In this document: one piece after another, positions 56,800 through 64,000 of the stretch
How positions within the stretch are numbered: position 1 is the stretch's first letter
How the letters are laid out: every line of letters starts with the position of its first letter
Source: Streptomyces triticirhizae
GTDB taxonomy: Bacteria; Actinomycetota; Actinomycetes; Streptomycetales; Streptomycetaceae
Assembly: GCF_003696235.1 (NCBI RefSeq)
Contig: NZ_RFFJ01000009.1
Coordinates: forward strand, 1-64,000
Length of the DNA stretch: 64,000 nucleotides
Reading direction: 5' to 3'
Position numbers and translations under genes: made by a program
Notes under the pieces: model-generated
Databases searched by the model: none
Seen by the model: only the letters and a program-made list of their open reading frames with translations
Told to the model about the DNA's origin: nothing

Positions 56800-57693
56800 T
56801 CAGCCGACCTCGACGCCGTGCCCGACCAGGTAGCTCAGCGGGTCGATGTCGCTGCCGTAGACGTTGCTGGTGCGCACCTCGAAGTGCAGGTGCGGCCCTG
56901 TGGAGCGGCCGGTGTTGCCGGAGTCGCCCAGCCAGCTCTCGGCGGTCACCGACTGGCCCGGCTCGACGGCGATGGAGTCGAGGTGGGCGTAGAGCGTGAA
57001 GTGCCCGTCCTCCATGGCGACGGTGACGGCGTTGCCGTAGTCGCCCGAGTAGCCCGTCTCGATCACCCGGCCGGGGCCGACCGAGTGCACCGGGGTGCCG
57101 ACGGGAGCGGCGAAGTCGACGCCCGTGTGGTAGCCGGCGGCCCAGCCGCCGGGGATGCCGTAGCGGGCCGAGACCGGGTGGCCGGTGACCGGCAGCGCCC
57201 ACTCGGGGCCGGCCGTCGGGTGCCAGTACCAGGGCTGGAACGGCTCGTTCCAGCCCTGCTCGGCCAACGTGCCGTAGTAGGGCCCCGGTCCACGGTGCGC
57301 TCCGATGGCCGCGTCGCCGATGCCGCCGAGGAACTGCCGGATCTCGCCGGTGCGGGCCGCCGGCCGGTCGTCCTCCTGCCCGATCGCCGTCACCGCCCAG
57401 GGGCCGGCTATCGCGACCGCGCCCAGCAGGGCGCAGCCGGCGGCCCACCGGGCTGAGGGGCGGGACGGCCGGCCGGCGACCATCCTGGCCAGGGGGCGTG
57501 CGAGCCGCCTGGCCAGGATGGCGACGAAGGCGTGGCCGGTGGCCAGCCTCCCCAGGGCACGCGGGAGGCGGGGCACTCTCGGCGTGTTCGGCGTGTTCGG
57601 CGTGTTCGGCGTGTTCGGCGTTCTCGGCGTTCTCGGGCTGTTGCGCGGATCGCTCATGGACCCGAGCCAAGGCCAGCGGCGGGCGCGTCGCAT
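56800..57693 (-). CDS. Membrane-anchored M23 metallopeptidase with Thr-Pro-Asn repeat
   Basis: 297-residue cell-wall peptidase-like protein. The N-terminus contains tandem Thr-Pro-Asn tripeptides (TPRTPNTPNTPNTPNTP), then a basic region and a membrane helix (ARWAAGCALLGAVAIAGPWA). The C-terminal M23 domain has the zinc site YHTGVDFAAPVGTP (HxxxD), the TLYAHLDSIAVEPGQSV block and GPHLHFEVR. M23 families lacking a catalytic residue exist, but the key His and Asp are present here. The start at 57693 has a weak ribosome site; an ATG at 57657 (MSDPRNSP) is a good alternative. Confidence 0.85.
   Translation of the reverse strand: MRRARRWPWLGSMSDPRNSPRTPRTPNTPNTPNTPNTPRVPRLPRALGRLATGHAFVAILARRLARPLARMVAGRPSRPSARWAAGCALLGAVAIAGPWAVTAIGQEDDRPAARTGEIRQFLGGIGDAAIGAHRGPGPYYGTLAEQGWNEPFQPWYWHPTAGPEWALPVTGHPVSARYGIPGGWAAGYHTGVDFAAPVGTPVHSVGPGRVIETGYSGDYGNAVTVAMEDGHFTLYAHLDSIAVEPGQSVTAESWLGDSGNTGRSTGPHLHFEVRTSNVYGSDIDPLSYLVGHGVEVG
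57581..57634. repeat. 9-bp coding tandem repeat in the M23 gene
   Basis: Four perfect copies of GGCGTGTTC followed by two of GGCGTTCTC, encoding the Thr-Pro-Asn/Arg tripeptides on the minus strand. The copy number is likely to vary between strains through slippage without shifting the frame. Confidence 0.85.
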
Positions 57694-57874
57694 CCCGCCC
57701 GGGAGGCGGCGCGCCGGCCGGATGGCCCAGCGCGGGCGGCGCCGGGGCCGCGTCGGCGCAGCTCAGCCGGCGGCGACGGAGCGTGTGGAGATCAACACCG
57801 GAGAGTGATCAGCCCGGTGGGGGCGGCCACTCCTCCAGGGGACCCGAACGGCGCGGCGGCGCGCGCCGGCGCGG

Positions 57875-59032
57875 CTACTCGCGGCCGATCAGCACCAGCG
57901 CGCGGTCGTCGTTGACGTCCTTGGCGACGGCCTCGATCAGGTGCCAGGCCGTGTTGCGGAAGCCGGTGGCGACATAGCGGTCGGCGGCGCCGGTGAGCCG
58001 GTCGATGCCGTCGGCCAGGTCCTGGTCCGGGCGCTCGACCAGGCCGTCGGTGAAGAGCATCAGCACGTCGCCGCGCCGCAGCGTGCCCTTGGCCGGGTGG
58101 AACTCGGCCCCGTCGTACACCCCCAACAGCGGCCCGTCGGCGGTGATCTCCTGCCAGCGGCCGGTGCCCGCGTTCAGCTGGAGCGCCGGGAGGTGGCCGG
58201 CCGAGAGCAGCTCGAAGTCGCCGGTGTCCAGGTCGAGCACCAGGTGGATGGAGGTGGCGAAGCCCTCCTGCCAGTTCTGCCGCAGCAGATAGCCGTTGGC
58301 CGCCGGCAGGAAGCCGTGCGGCGGCAGTGAGCCGAGCAGCCCGCCGAAGGCACCCGACAGCAGCAGCGAACGGGAGGCCGCGTCCATGCCCTTGCCGGAG
58401 ACGTCGGTGAGGACGACCTCAAGGGTGCGGCGGTCGGGGCCCGTTCGGGCGGCGACGACGAAGTCGCCGGAGAACGACTGCCCGCCGGCCGGCCGCAGCG
58501 ACATCTCGTGGTGCCAGCCGTCGGGCAGCGAGGGCAGCGCGCTCTGCGCCCTGATCCGCTCGCGCAGGTCGAAGAGCATGGTGTGGCCGCGCCGCCAGGG
58601 CACGCCGACGCGGCTGCGGAACTGGGCGATCAGCAGCCCGATGAGGGCCACGGCCGCGACCAGCAGGATCGTTCCTGGGGTGACCGGGTCGGGCGCCGAG
58701 CGTTCGGCGTCGATCAGCGCCGTCTCCAGCACCAGCGCGAAGGCCGCCGCCGCGTAGAGACCCAGCAGGCTGGCCGGGCGCAGCAGCAGCCCGGCCGCGA
58801 CCAGCGGCAGCAGCAGCGCCTCGGGCGGGCACCACTCGGGCCAGCTCGCGGTGGACAGGGCCAGCAGCGGGATGGAGCACAGCAGGGCGCTGAAGGCGAT
58901 CCAGTCGGAGCCGCCGCCCCTGAAGTAGTCGACGGCGGAGCGGCGCACTCCGACGCGCGCCCGGTGGAACGCCTTGCGAAGCCGCTCCCGCCGGCTCTCC
59001 TTCGGCGTGGCCGCCAGGCTTCGGCGTGTCAT
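57875..59032 (-). CDS. Membrane-bound PP2C-family (SpoIIE/RsbU-like) phosphatase
   Basis: 385-residue Ser/Thr phosphatase. About five N-terminal helices (WIAFSALLCSIPLLALSTAS, ALLLPLVAAGLLLRPASLLG, LYAAAAFALVLETALIDAE, TILLVAAVALIGLLIAQFRS) precede the SpoIIE domain: SGDFVVAARTGPDRRTLEVV, LTDVSGKGMDAASRSLLLSG, LLSAGHLPALQLNAG and RGDVLMLFTDGLVERPD with metal-binding aspartates. It likely dephosphorylates an anti-sigma-factor antagonist; none is encoded nearby. The ATG at 59032 is preferred to one 33 bases upstream. Confidence 0.9.
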   Translation of the reverse strand: MTRRSLAATPKESRRERLRKAFHRARVGVRRSAVDYFRGGGSDWIAFSALLCSIPLLALSTASWPEWCPPEALLLPLVAAGLLLRPASLLGLYAAAAFALVLETALIDAERSAPDPVTPGTILLVAAVALIGLLIAQFRSRVGVPWRRGHTMLFDLRERIRAQSALPSLPDGWHHEMSLRPAGGQSFSGDFVVAARTGPDRRTLEVVLTDVSGKGMDAASRSLLLSGAFGGLLGSLPPHGFLPAANGYLLRQNWQEGFATSIHLVLDLDTGDFELLSAGHLPALQLNAGTGRWQEITADGPLLGVYDGAEFHPAKGTLRRGDVLMLFTDGLVERPDQDLADGIDRLTGAADRYVATGFRNTAWHLIEAVAKDVNDDRALVLIGRE

Positions 59033-59187
59033 GGTGTGGGACCTTATCCACCGGATCACGGCCACGTCGAACCTCTGGGGCGCTCGGACATCCGTGCGTG
59101 GGGGCGGCCGGGGCGCTTCGGGGCGGCCGGAGCCGCCCGGTGGAAAACACCTCGCCGCGCGGCGTACGCCTTGGTAGGGATGGCGTC

Positions 59188-60420
59188 ATGACCATCGAGC
59201 TGCGGCGGATCACCGCCGAGGAGTGGGACGCCTGGTACGACGCCCTGGAGTGGGCCTTCGGCGGGGTGCCGGAGCCGCCCGAGGAGCGGGCGCTGTGGCG
59301 GGAGTTGGCGGTGCTGGACCGTTCGCTCGGCGCCTTCGACGGGGGCGAGGTGGTCGGCACCTACGGCGAGTTCGCGCTGGGGCTCGCGGTGCCAGGCGGG
59401 GCGGTGGTGGAGACGGGCGGGGTGACCATGGTCTCGGTGGCCGGCACCCACCGCAGGCGGGGGCTGCTGCGGCGGATGATGGAGCGCGGGCTGGCGGCGG
59501 CGCGCGAGCGGGGCGAGGCGCTCTCCGCGCTGACCGCGGCCGAGGCGCCGATCTACGGGCGGTTCGGCTACGGGGTCGCGGCGCACTCGCTCTCCGCGCG
59601 GGTGCCCAAGCACCGGGTCGGCGTGGCCGCGCCACCGCCGGGCACCGACGAGGTGCGGCTGACGGTGACGACGCCGGCCGAGGCGCTCCTGCGGTGCGAG
59701 GAGGTCTACGCCCAACTGGTGCCCCGGCGGCCGGGAATGCTGGAGCGCCGACCCGGCTGGGAGCGTTCGGTGCTGCTCGACCCGCCGGGCGAGCGGGGCG
59801 GCGCGTCCGAGCGGCGCTGTGTGCTGGCGGAGCGGGACGGCCGGCCGGTGGGCTACGCGCGCTACGCGCTGAAGGTGGAGTGGGACCGGGCGGTGCCCAG
59901 CGGGGCGGTGCTGGTGCGGGATCTGGACGCGGTGGACCCGGCCGCCCACGCGGCGCTGCTGCGCTATCTGTTGGCGCTCGACCTGACGGACCGGGTGGAG
60001 CTGGTGGGGCGGCCGGTGGACGATCCGCTGGTGCATCTGCTGAGCGATGTCCGCCGCAGCGACCTCCAGCTGCGGGACCGGCTGCATCTGCGGCTGGTGG
60101 ACGTCGGGGCGGCGCTGGCGGCCCGCCGGTACGCGGCCGGGGTCGACGTGGTGCTGGCGGTGCGGGACGCGTTCTGCCCGTGGAACGAGGGGCGTTGGCG
60201 GCTGTCCGGCGGGCCGGGCGGCGCGGTCTGCGAGCGCACCACGGACCCGGCGGAACTGGAGCTGGACGTACGGGCGTTGGGCGCCGCCTATCTGGGCGGC
60301 TCGACGCTGGCGGCGCTGGCGGCGGCCGGGCAGGTGGGCGAGGCGCGCGCGGGGGCGTTGACGCCGGCGTCGACGGCCTTCGGCCATCCCGTGGCGCCCT
60401 GGCTGCCGCACGGCTTCTAG
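59188..60420 (+). CDS. Eis-like GNAT N-acetyltransferase
   Basis: 410-residue protein of the Eis family: an N-terminal GNAT domain with acetyl-CoA loop (VSVAGTHRRRGLLRRMMERG), a second GNAT-like domain (SERRCVLAERDGRPVGYARY) and an SCP2-like C-terminus ending HGF, where the free C-terminal carboxylate is catalytic in this family. A gap motif APIYGRFGYGVAAHSLS is diagnostic. Eis enzymes acetylate aminoglycosides or protein lysines; the native substrate here is unknown. The ATG at 59188 gives the canonical start. Confidence 0.9.
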   Translation: MTIELRRITAEEWDAWYDALEWAFGGVPEPPEERALWRELAVLDRSLGAFDGGEVVGTYGEFALGLAVPGGAVVETGGVTMVSVAGTHRRRGLLRRMMERGLAAARERGEALSALTAAEAPIYGRFGYGVAAHSLSARVPKHRVGVAAPPPGTDEVRLTVTTPAEALLRCEEVYAQLVPRRPGMLERRPGWERSVLLDPPGERGGASERRCVLAERDGRPVGYARYALKVEWDRAVPSGAVLVRDLDAVDPAAHAALLRYLLALDLTDRVELVGRPVDDPLVHLLSDVRRSDLQLRDRLHLRLVDVGAALAARRYAAGVDVVLAVRDAFCPWNEGRWRLSGGPGGAVCERTTDPAELELDVRALGAAYLGGSTLAALAAAGQVGEARAGALTPASTAFGHPVAPWLPHGF

Positions 60421-60510
60421 GCCGCGTCCTAACGCCATCGCTTCACGCCCTCTCGCCCGCTCCCACCCGGTGCGCCCGAGGATACGGGCCGGGGCCGACA
60501 TCCGGCAGTC

Positions 60511-61326
60511 TCAACGGGGTTGGCAGCGCGGGCACCAGAACAGGTTCCGCGCGGCGAGCCTGGCGGTGGCCACCGGGGCGGCGCAGACCAGGCACGGCTG
60601 GCCGGCCCTGCGGTAGACGTAGACCTCGCCGCCGTGGTCGTCGACGCGCGGCGGGCGGCCCATCGCCTCGGGGGTGTGCTCCGGGCGCACGGTGTCGATG
60701 CGGCCGAGCCGGACGCCCTCGCGCATCAGCGCGACCAGGTCGGCCCAACAGGCCGCCCACTCGGCCCGGTCGAGGTCGCGTCCCGGCCGGTAGGGGTCGA
60801 TGCCGTGCCGGAAGAGGACCTCGGCGCGGTAGACGTTGCCGACGCCGGCGATGACGGCCTGGTCCATCAGCAGGGTGGCGATGGCCGAGCGGCTGGCGGA
60901 GATCCGGCGCCAGGCGCGTTCCGGGTCGGCGTCGGCGCGCAGCGGGTCGGGGCCGAGGCGGGCGGGGACGGCGGCCCGCTCGGCGTCGGTGCGCAGCGCG
61001 CAGGTGTTGGGGCCGCGCAGCTCGGCCCAGTGCGCGTCGTTGGCCAGGCGCAGCCGTATCTGGCCGACGGGCGGCGGCACGGGGCCGGTGCCGAAGGCGA
61101 CCTTGCCGTAGAGGCCGAGGTGGACGTGGACCCAGATCAGCGGGGCCCCCGGAAAGCCCAGGAACAGGTGCTTGCCCCAGGCCTCGGCCGCGTCCAGCGG
61201 CTGGCCGTCCAACAGGGCGGCGGCGTCGGCGAACTTGCCCTGCGGGCTGTCCACCCGCACCGGTCGGCCGGCGAACCGTTCCCGGTAGTCGGCGGCCAGC
61301 CGGTGGATCACGTGGCCCTCGGGCAT
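60511..61326 (-). CDS. Fpg/Nei-family DNA glycosylase
   Basis: 271-residue base-excision-repair enzyme. The catalytic N-terminus PEGHVIHRLA (Pro2, Glu3), helix-two-turn-helix segment IAGVGNVYRAEVLFRHGIDP and C-terminal zinc finger (CLVCAAPVATARLAARNLFW, then CPRCQ) are complete. PEGH rather than PELP points to the Nei2-type branch of actinobacteria. Its ATG overlaps the rpiB stop, so the two genes form an operon. Confidence 0.93.
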   Translation of the reverse strand: MPEGHVIHRLAADYRERFAGRPVRVDSPQGKFADAAALLDGQPLDAAEAWGKHLFLGFPGAPLIWVHVHLGLYGKVAFGTGPVPPPVGQIRLRLANDAHWAELRGPNTCALRTDAERAAVPARLGPDPLRADADPERAWRRISASRSAIATLLMDQAVIAGVGNVYRAEVLFRHGIDPYRPGRDLDRAEWAACWADLVALMREGVRLGRIDTVRPEHTPEAMGRPPRVDDHGGEVYVYRRAGQPCLVCAAPVATARLAARNLFWCPRCQPR

Positions 61327-61811
61327 CAGCCCTGCTCTTCGGCTTCGGGGAGCGGGGGCAGGGTGCCGTCGGCCTCGTATCCGTCGAGCATCGCGATGCG
61401 GCGGCTGTGCCGGGCGGCGCCGGAGTAGTCGGTGTCGAGGAAGACGGCGACGAACGAGGTGGCCTCGTCGGCGGTGTGCATCCGGGCGCCGACGCTCAGC
61501 ACGTTGGCGTCGTTGTGTTCGCGGCCCAGGCGCGCGGTCTCCTCGCTCCAGGCGAGGGCGCAGCGCACGCCGCGCACCTTGTTCGCCGCGATGGCCTCGC
61601 CGTTGCCGGAGCCGCCGATGACCACGCCCAGGGAGCCGGGGTCGGCCGCGACGCGCTCGGCGGCGCGGAGGCAGAACGGGGGGTAGTCGTCGTCCCCGTC
61701 GTAGTGGTGGGGGCCGCAGTCGACCGGTGAGTGTCCGTGCTGGGTCAGCCAGTCGACCAGGTGGTTCTTCAACTCGAAGCCGGCGTGGTCGGAGGCCAGG
61801 TAGACGCGCAT
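61326..61811 (-). CDS. rpiB: Ribose-5-phosphate isomerase B
   Basis: 161-residue pentose-phosphate enzyme of the RpiB/LacAB family: MRVYLASDHAGFELKNHLVD, DCGPHHYDGDDDYPPFCLRA, VIGGSGNGEAIAANKVRGVR and REHNDANVLSVGARMHTADE. The catalytic acid/base residues lie in the Asp-Cys-Gly-Pro and Gly-Ser-Gly-Asn loops. The ATG at 61811 is the family start; an upstream ATG at 61820 adds three residues. It is coupled to the glycosylase gene downstream. Confidence 0.95.
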   Translation of the reverse strand: MRVYLASDHAGFELKNHLVDWLTQHGHSPVDCGPHHYDGDDDYPPFCLRAAERVAADPGSLGVVIGGSGNGEAIAANKVRGVRCALAWSEETARLGREHNDANVLSVGARMHTADEATSFVAVFLDTDYSGAARHSRRIAMLDGYEADGTLPPLPEAEEQG

Positions 61812-61872
61812 GGCCCCCAATATGGCACGGCGCCGGCGGCGGTCCGCCGCCGGCTCCCGGCCGTCGTCGGGG

Positions 61873-62484
61873 TCAGTCCGCCTCGGGGCGCCGACGGCCG
61901 ACCAGCCGCCAGGCCGCCGGCAGGGCGCCCATGGCGAGCGCGACCTTGAGCGCGTCGCCGAGCAGGAACGGGGTCAGCCCGGCGGCGACCGCCTCGCCGG
62001 CCGACATGCCGGTGGCGAGGGCGAGGTAGGGGACGCCGACGCCGTAGATCAGCGCGCTGCCCAGGGCCATGGTGGCGACGGTGCGCGGCACGGTGCGGTC
62101 CCCGCCCCTGCGGGCCAGCTCGCCGACGACGACGGCGGCCAGGGTCATGCCGATCAGATAGCCGAAGGAGGGCATCCCGTAGCCGGAGGTGCCCTCGGAG
62201 AACCACGGCGTGCCGGCCATGCCGGCGAGGACGTAGAGCGTCATGGACAGCATCGCGCGGGCCGGGCCGAAGGAGGCGCCGATGAGCAGCGCGGCGAAGG
62301 TCTGGCCGGTGACGGGCACGGGCGATCCGGGGACGGGCAGCGAGAGTTGGGCCGCGATCCCGGTGAGCGCGGCGCCGCCGACGACCAGCGCGGCGTCGCG
62401 CACCCGCGCGGCGGGCGCGCTGGCGGCGGGCAGCAGATCGGCGAGGACGGCGCGCGGCCGGCCGGCGACGAGGGCTGAACTCAT
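61873..62484 (-). CDS. bioY: Biotin transporter BioY
   Basis: 203-residue S-component of an ECF transporter, with about six helices (LSMTLYVLAGMAGTPWFSEG, YLIGMTLAAVVVGELARRGG). The BioY signature PVPGSPVPVTGQTFAALLIG and GASFGPARAMLSMTLYVLAG is clear. No ECF ATPase or T-component lies nearby; some BioY proteins work alone or share a common energy module. The ATG at 62484 is chosen because it gives the family N-terminus; 28 further codons upstream are not homologous. Confidence 0.92.
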   Translation of the reverse strand: MSSALVAGRPRAVLADLLPAASAPAARVRDAALVVGGAALTGIAAQLSLPVPGSPVPVTGQTFAALLIGASFGPARAMLSMTLYVLAGMAGTPWFSEGTSGYGMPSFGYLIGMTLAAVVVGELARRGGDRTVPRTVATMALGSALIYGVGVPYLALATGMSAGEAVAAGLTPFLLGDALKVALAMGALPAAWRLVGRRRPEAD

Positions 62485-62721
62485 GGTGCTACTCCAGAGC
62501 TTCGAACGAGCGGGACCCGTCGACGCTAGCCGAAGGCGGTGGTGGGGGCGGCGTGAGTTTGCTGACACTGATCGCCATGCGTAGCGAGTTGCTCGCGGAG
62601 GTACCGGAGTTGACCGTCGGACGTACGGAGATCCGCGCTTTCGGGAGCCGCCGGCGGGATCGCCGGCTCGCCCGCGCCGCGAGCCGTCCCCTTGCGATCT
62701 TCGACTGATAGCGTGACGCTA

Positions 62722-62738
62722 TTGCACATCGCTCGCAA
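62722..62738. promoter_or_regulatory. Nur-type operator upstream of the superoxide dismutase
   Basis: TTGCAC-ATCGC-TCGCAA matches the Nur (nickel-responsive Fur family) box tTGCaa-N5-ttGCAA at the conserved core TTGC/GCAA, with the palindrome extending to ATTGC/GCAAT (62721-62739). It lies 22 bases before the start codon, where binding would block transcription. In Streptomyces, Nur represses the iron superoxide dismutase gene sodF when nickel is available. Confidence 0.65.
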
Positions 62739-62759
62739 TTAGTGGAGACAGGCAACGGT

Positions 62760-63401
62760 ATGGCCACCTACACGCTCCCCGACCTCCCCTACGACTACGC
62801 CTCCCTGGAGCCGGTCATCAGCGGGGAGATCATCGAACTGCACCACGACAAGCACCACGCGTCCTATGTGAAGGGCGCCAACGACACCCTGGAGCGGCTC
62901 GCCGAGGCGCGGGAGAAGGACGCCTGGGACTCCATCAACGGGCTGGAGAAGAACCTCGCGTTCCACCTCTCCGGCCACATCCTGCACTCCATCTACTGGC
63001 GCAACATGACGGGCGACGGCGGGGGCGAGCCGCTGGAGCGGGACGGCACCGGCGAGCTGGCCGACGCCATCGCCGAGTCGTTCGGCTCGTTCGCCCGCTT
63101 CAAGGCCCAGCTCTCCAAGGCGGCGGCCACCACCCAGGGCTCGGGCTGGGGCGTTCTGGCCTTCGAGCCGGTCAGCGGGCGGCTGGTGGTGGAGCAGATC
63201 TACGACCACCAGGGGAACGTCGGCCAGGGCTCCGTTCCGCTGCTGGTCTTCGACGCCTGGGAGCACGCCTTCTACCTCCAGTACCGGAACCAGAAGGTCG
63301 ACTTCGTCGAGGCGATGTGGCGCGTGGTCAACTGGCAGGACGTGGCCGCCCGTTACGCGACCGCCAGGACCAACGCGGCGGCGCTGACGCTGGCACCCTG
63401 A
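62760..63401 (+). CDS. sodF: Fe/Mn-family superoxide dismutase (SodF-like)
   Basis: 213-residue cytoplasmic enzyme. Metal ligands: His in [13 protein letters not shown], His in [13 protein letters not shown], Asp and His in [13 protein letters not shown]. Other landmarks: [20 protein letters not shown] and [20 protein letters not shown]. The ATG at 62760 with GGAGA upstream is the canonical start; a longer reading from 62742 crosses the ribosome site. A Nur-type operator upstream and the core position in this gene order support SodF. Confidence 0.95.
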   Translation: MATYTLPDLPYDYASLEPVISGEIIELHHDKHHASYVKGANDTLERLAEAREKDAWDSINGLEKNLAFHLSGHILHSIYWRNMTGDGGGEPLERDGTGELADAIAESFGSFARFKAQLSKAAATTQGSGWGVLAFEPVSGRLVVEQIYDHQGNVGQGSVPLLVFDAWEHAFYLQYRNQKVDFVEAMWRVVNWQDVAARYATARTNAAALTLAP

Positions 63402-63490
63402 GGCACGCCGCACGCCGACGGGCACAAGGCCCCCGGTCCGTCCGATCGTCTTCTCAGCGCCCCACCGGGGTGGACGGGCCGGCAAGGGAG

Positions 63491-63523
63491 CGGCCCCCGC
63501 GCGGAGGCATCGCGCGGGGGCCG
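63491..63523. terminator. Strong terminator after sodF
   Basis: CGGCCCCCGCGCG (63491-63503) and CGCGCGGGGGCCG (63511-63523) form a perfect 13-bp stem with a 7-base loop, followed by TCTCGTT, and lie between convergent genes. Confidence 0.88.
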
Positions 63524-63580
63524 TCTCGTTCGGGGCCGTCTCGTTCGGGGCCGTCTCGTTGGGGGCCGTCTCGTTGGGGG
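63521..63580. repeat. 15-bp tandem repeat downstream of sodF
   Basis: Two copies of CCGTCTCGTTCGGGG are followed by two of CCGTCTCGTTGGGGG, starting within the terminator's right arm. A short minisatellite that probably varies between strains. Confidence 0.85.
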
Positions 63581-63613
63581 CTCTCGTTCCCCTGAGGGAG
63601 CGGGCCCTGGTCC

Positions 63614-64000
63614 TCAGTCCTCCGAGTCGTCGAACTGGGGGCCGACGTCCCGGGTGCGCTTGATCTCGTAGAAGCCGGGGGTGCCGGCGACCATCAGCGT
63701 CCCGTCCCACAGCCGCGCGGCGGCCTCGCCCTTGGGGGCCGGGGTGACCACGGGGCCGAAGAAGGCGATCCGCCGCCCGTCGGCGCCCGGCACCGCGATC
63801 ACCGGGGTGCCGACGTCCTGGCCGACCAGGTCGATGCCCTCCTTGTGGGAGGCGCGCAGCCGGACGTCGTAGCGGTCGCTGTCGGCGACGTCGGCCAGCT
63901 CGGCCGGCAGCCCGACGGAGGTCAGCGCGTCGGCGATGGTCTCGCGGTTCTGCGGCAGCTTCCGGTGGTGGAAGCGGACGCCGAGCGCGGTGTACAGCGA
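63614..64000 (-). CDS. DsbA-family oxidoreductase, likely mycothiol-dependent reductase (partial)
   Basis: The C-terminal 128 codons are present; the 5' end lies beyond the window edge. The sequence LYTALGVRFHHRKLPQNRET, ASHKEGIDLVGQDVGTPVIA, then RRIAFFGPVVTPAPKGEAAA and LWDGTLMVAGTPGFYEIKRT fits the Rv2466c-like mycothiol-dependent nitroreductase branch of the DsbA/thioredoxin superfamily, in which a cis-proline (VGTPVI) faces the active-site Cys. The catalytic CxxC would be in the missing N-terminus. It converges on sodF. Confidence 0.8.
   Translation of the reverse strand, partial: SLYTALGVRFHHRKLPQNRETIADALTSVGLPAELADVADSDRYDVRLRASHKEGIDLVGQDVGTPVIAVPGADGRRIAFFGPVVTPAPKGEAAARLWDGTLMVAGTPGFYEIKRTRDVGPQFDDSED

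Overview
The window is high-GC DNA from a Streptomyces-like actinomycete. Reasons: very high third-position GC, frequent GTG starts, ATGA/GTGA overlaps between genes, a SARP/AfsR-type regulator, and a right half (about 34.2-64 kb) carrying the standard streptomycete core order: B12-binding radical SAM protein, rodA, mrdA, mreD, mreC, mreB, ndk, folC, valS, clpX, clpP2, clpP1, tig, then nei, rpiB, bioY and an iron superoxide dismutase. These core calls rest on motifs and order and are secure.

The left half is a mosaic of accessory DNA. 0-3.5 kb: an acetyltransferase followed by a polar amino-acid ABC transporter. 3.9-7.1 kb: a secreted DUF3494 (ice-binding-like) protein with long repetitive, histidine-rich tails, then a DUF5819/HTTM membrane pair. 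7.2-12.5 kb: gene remnants around a 5'-truncated Rhs toxin with a low-GC toxin tip and a coupled immunity gene, joined head to head to a truncated gene on the other strand. 12.6-18.5 kb: a sterol-desaturase-like hydroxylase, a collapsed ABC-transporter operon, a SARP regulator and a secreted M23 peptidase. 18.6-20.1 kb: decayed genes.

20.1-29.6 kb is a complete type I-B CRISPR-Cas locus: cas6, cas8 (Cst1-like), cas7 (Cst2/DevR-like), a cas5-cas3 fusion, cas4, cas1, cas2, and a 12-repeat array of 30-nt repeats with 34-37-nt spacers. Two further repeat-derived elements lie outside the array. One is a degenerate repeat-spacer-repeat mini-array, read on the minus strand, just upstream of the cas promoter. 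The other is a repeat-hairpin copy inside the cas transcript, between cas7 and cas5-cas3. In both, the CCCCT/AGGGG stem is kept while the three loop bases differ. Together with a perfect palindrome just downstream of the putative cas promoter, they suggest that the locus regulates itself through crRNA-like RNA and/or Cas6 cleavage. This is the strongest candidate for an undescribed feature here.

29.6-34.2 kb: the array end abuts a 5'-truncated gene, an IS3-type remnant, a 5'-truncated TPR regulator, a 6-phosphogluconate-dehydrogenase-like protein and a pentapeptide-repeat membrane protein. Conserved streptomycete order breaks downstream of the radical SAM gene at about 34.2 kb, where the accessory region begins.

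In the core half, the divisome/elongasome cluster (rodA-mreB), nucleotide and folate enzymes, valS and the ClpXP protease run on the minus strand. A likely ClgR operator precedes clpP1 and a likely Nur operator precedes the superoxide dismutase. tRNA-Pro(TGG) and tRNA-Gly(TCC) lie near tig. The right edge cuts a DsbA-family/mycothiol-dependent reductase-like gene.
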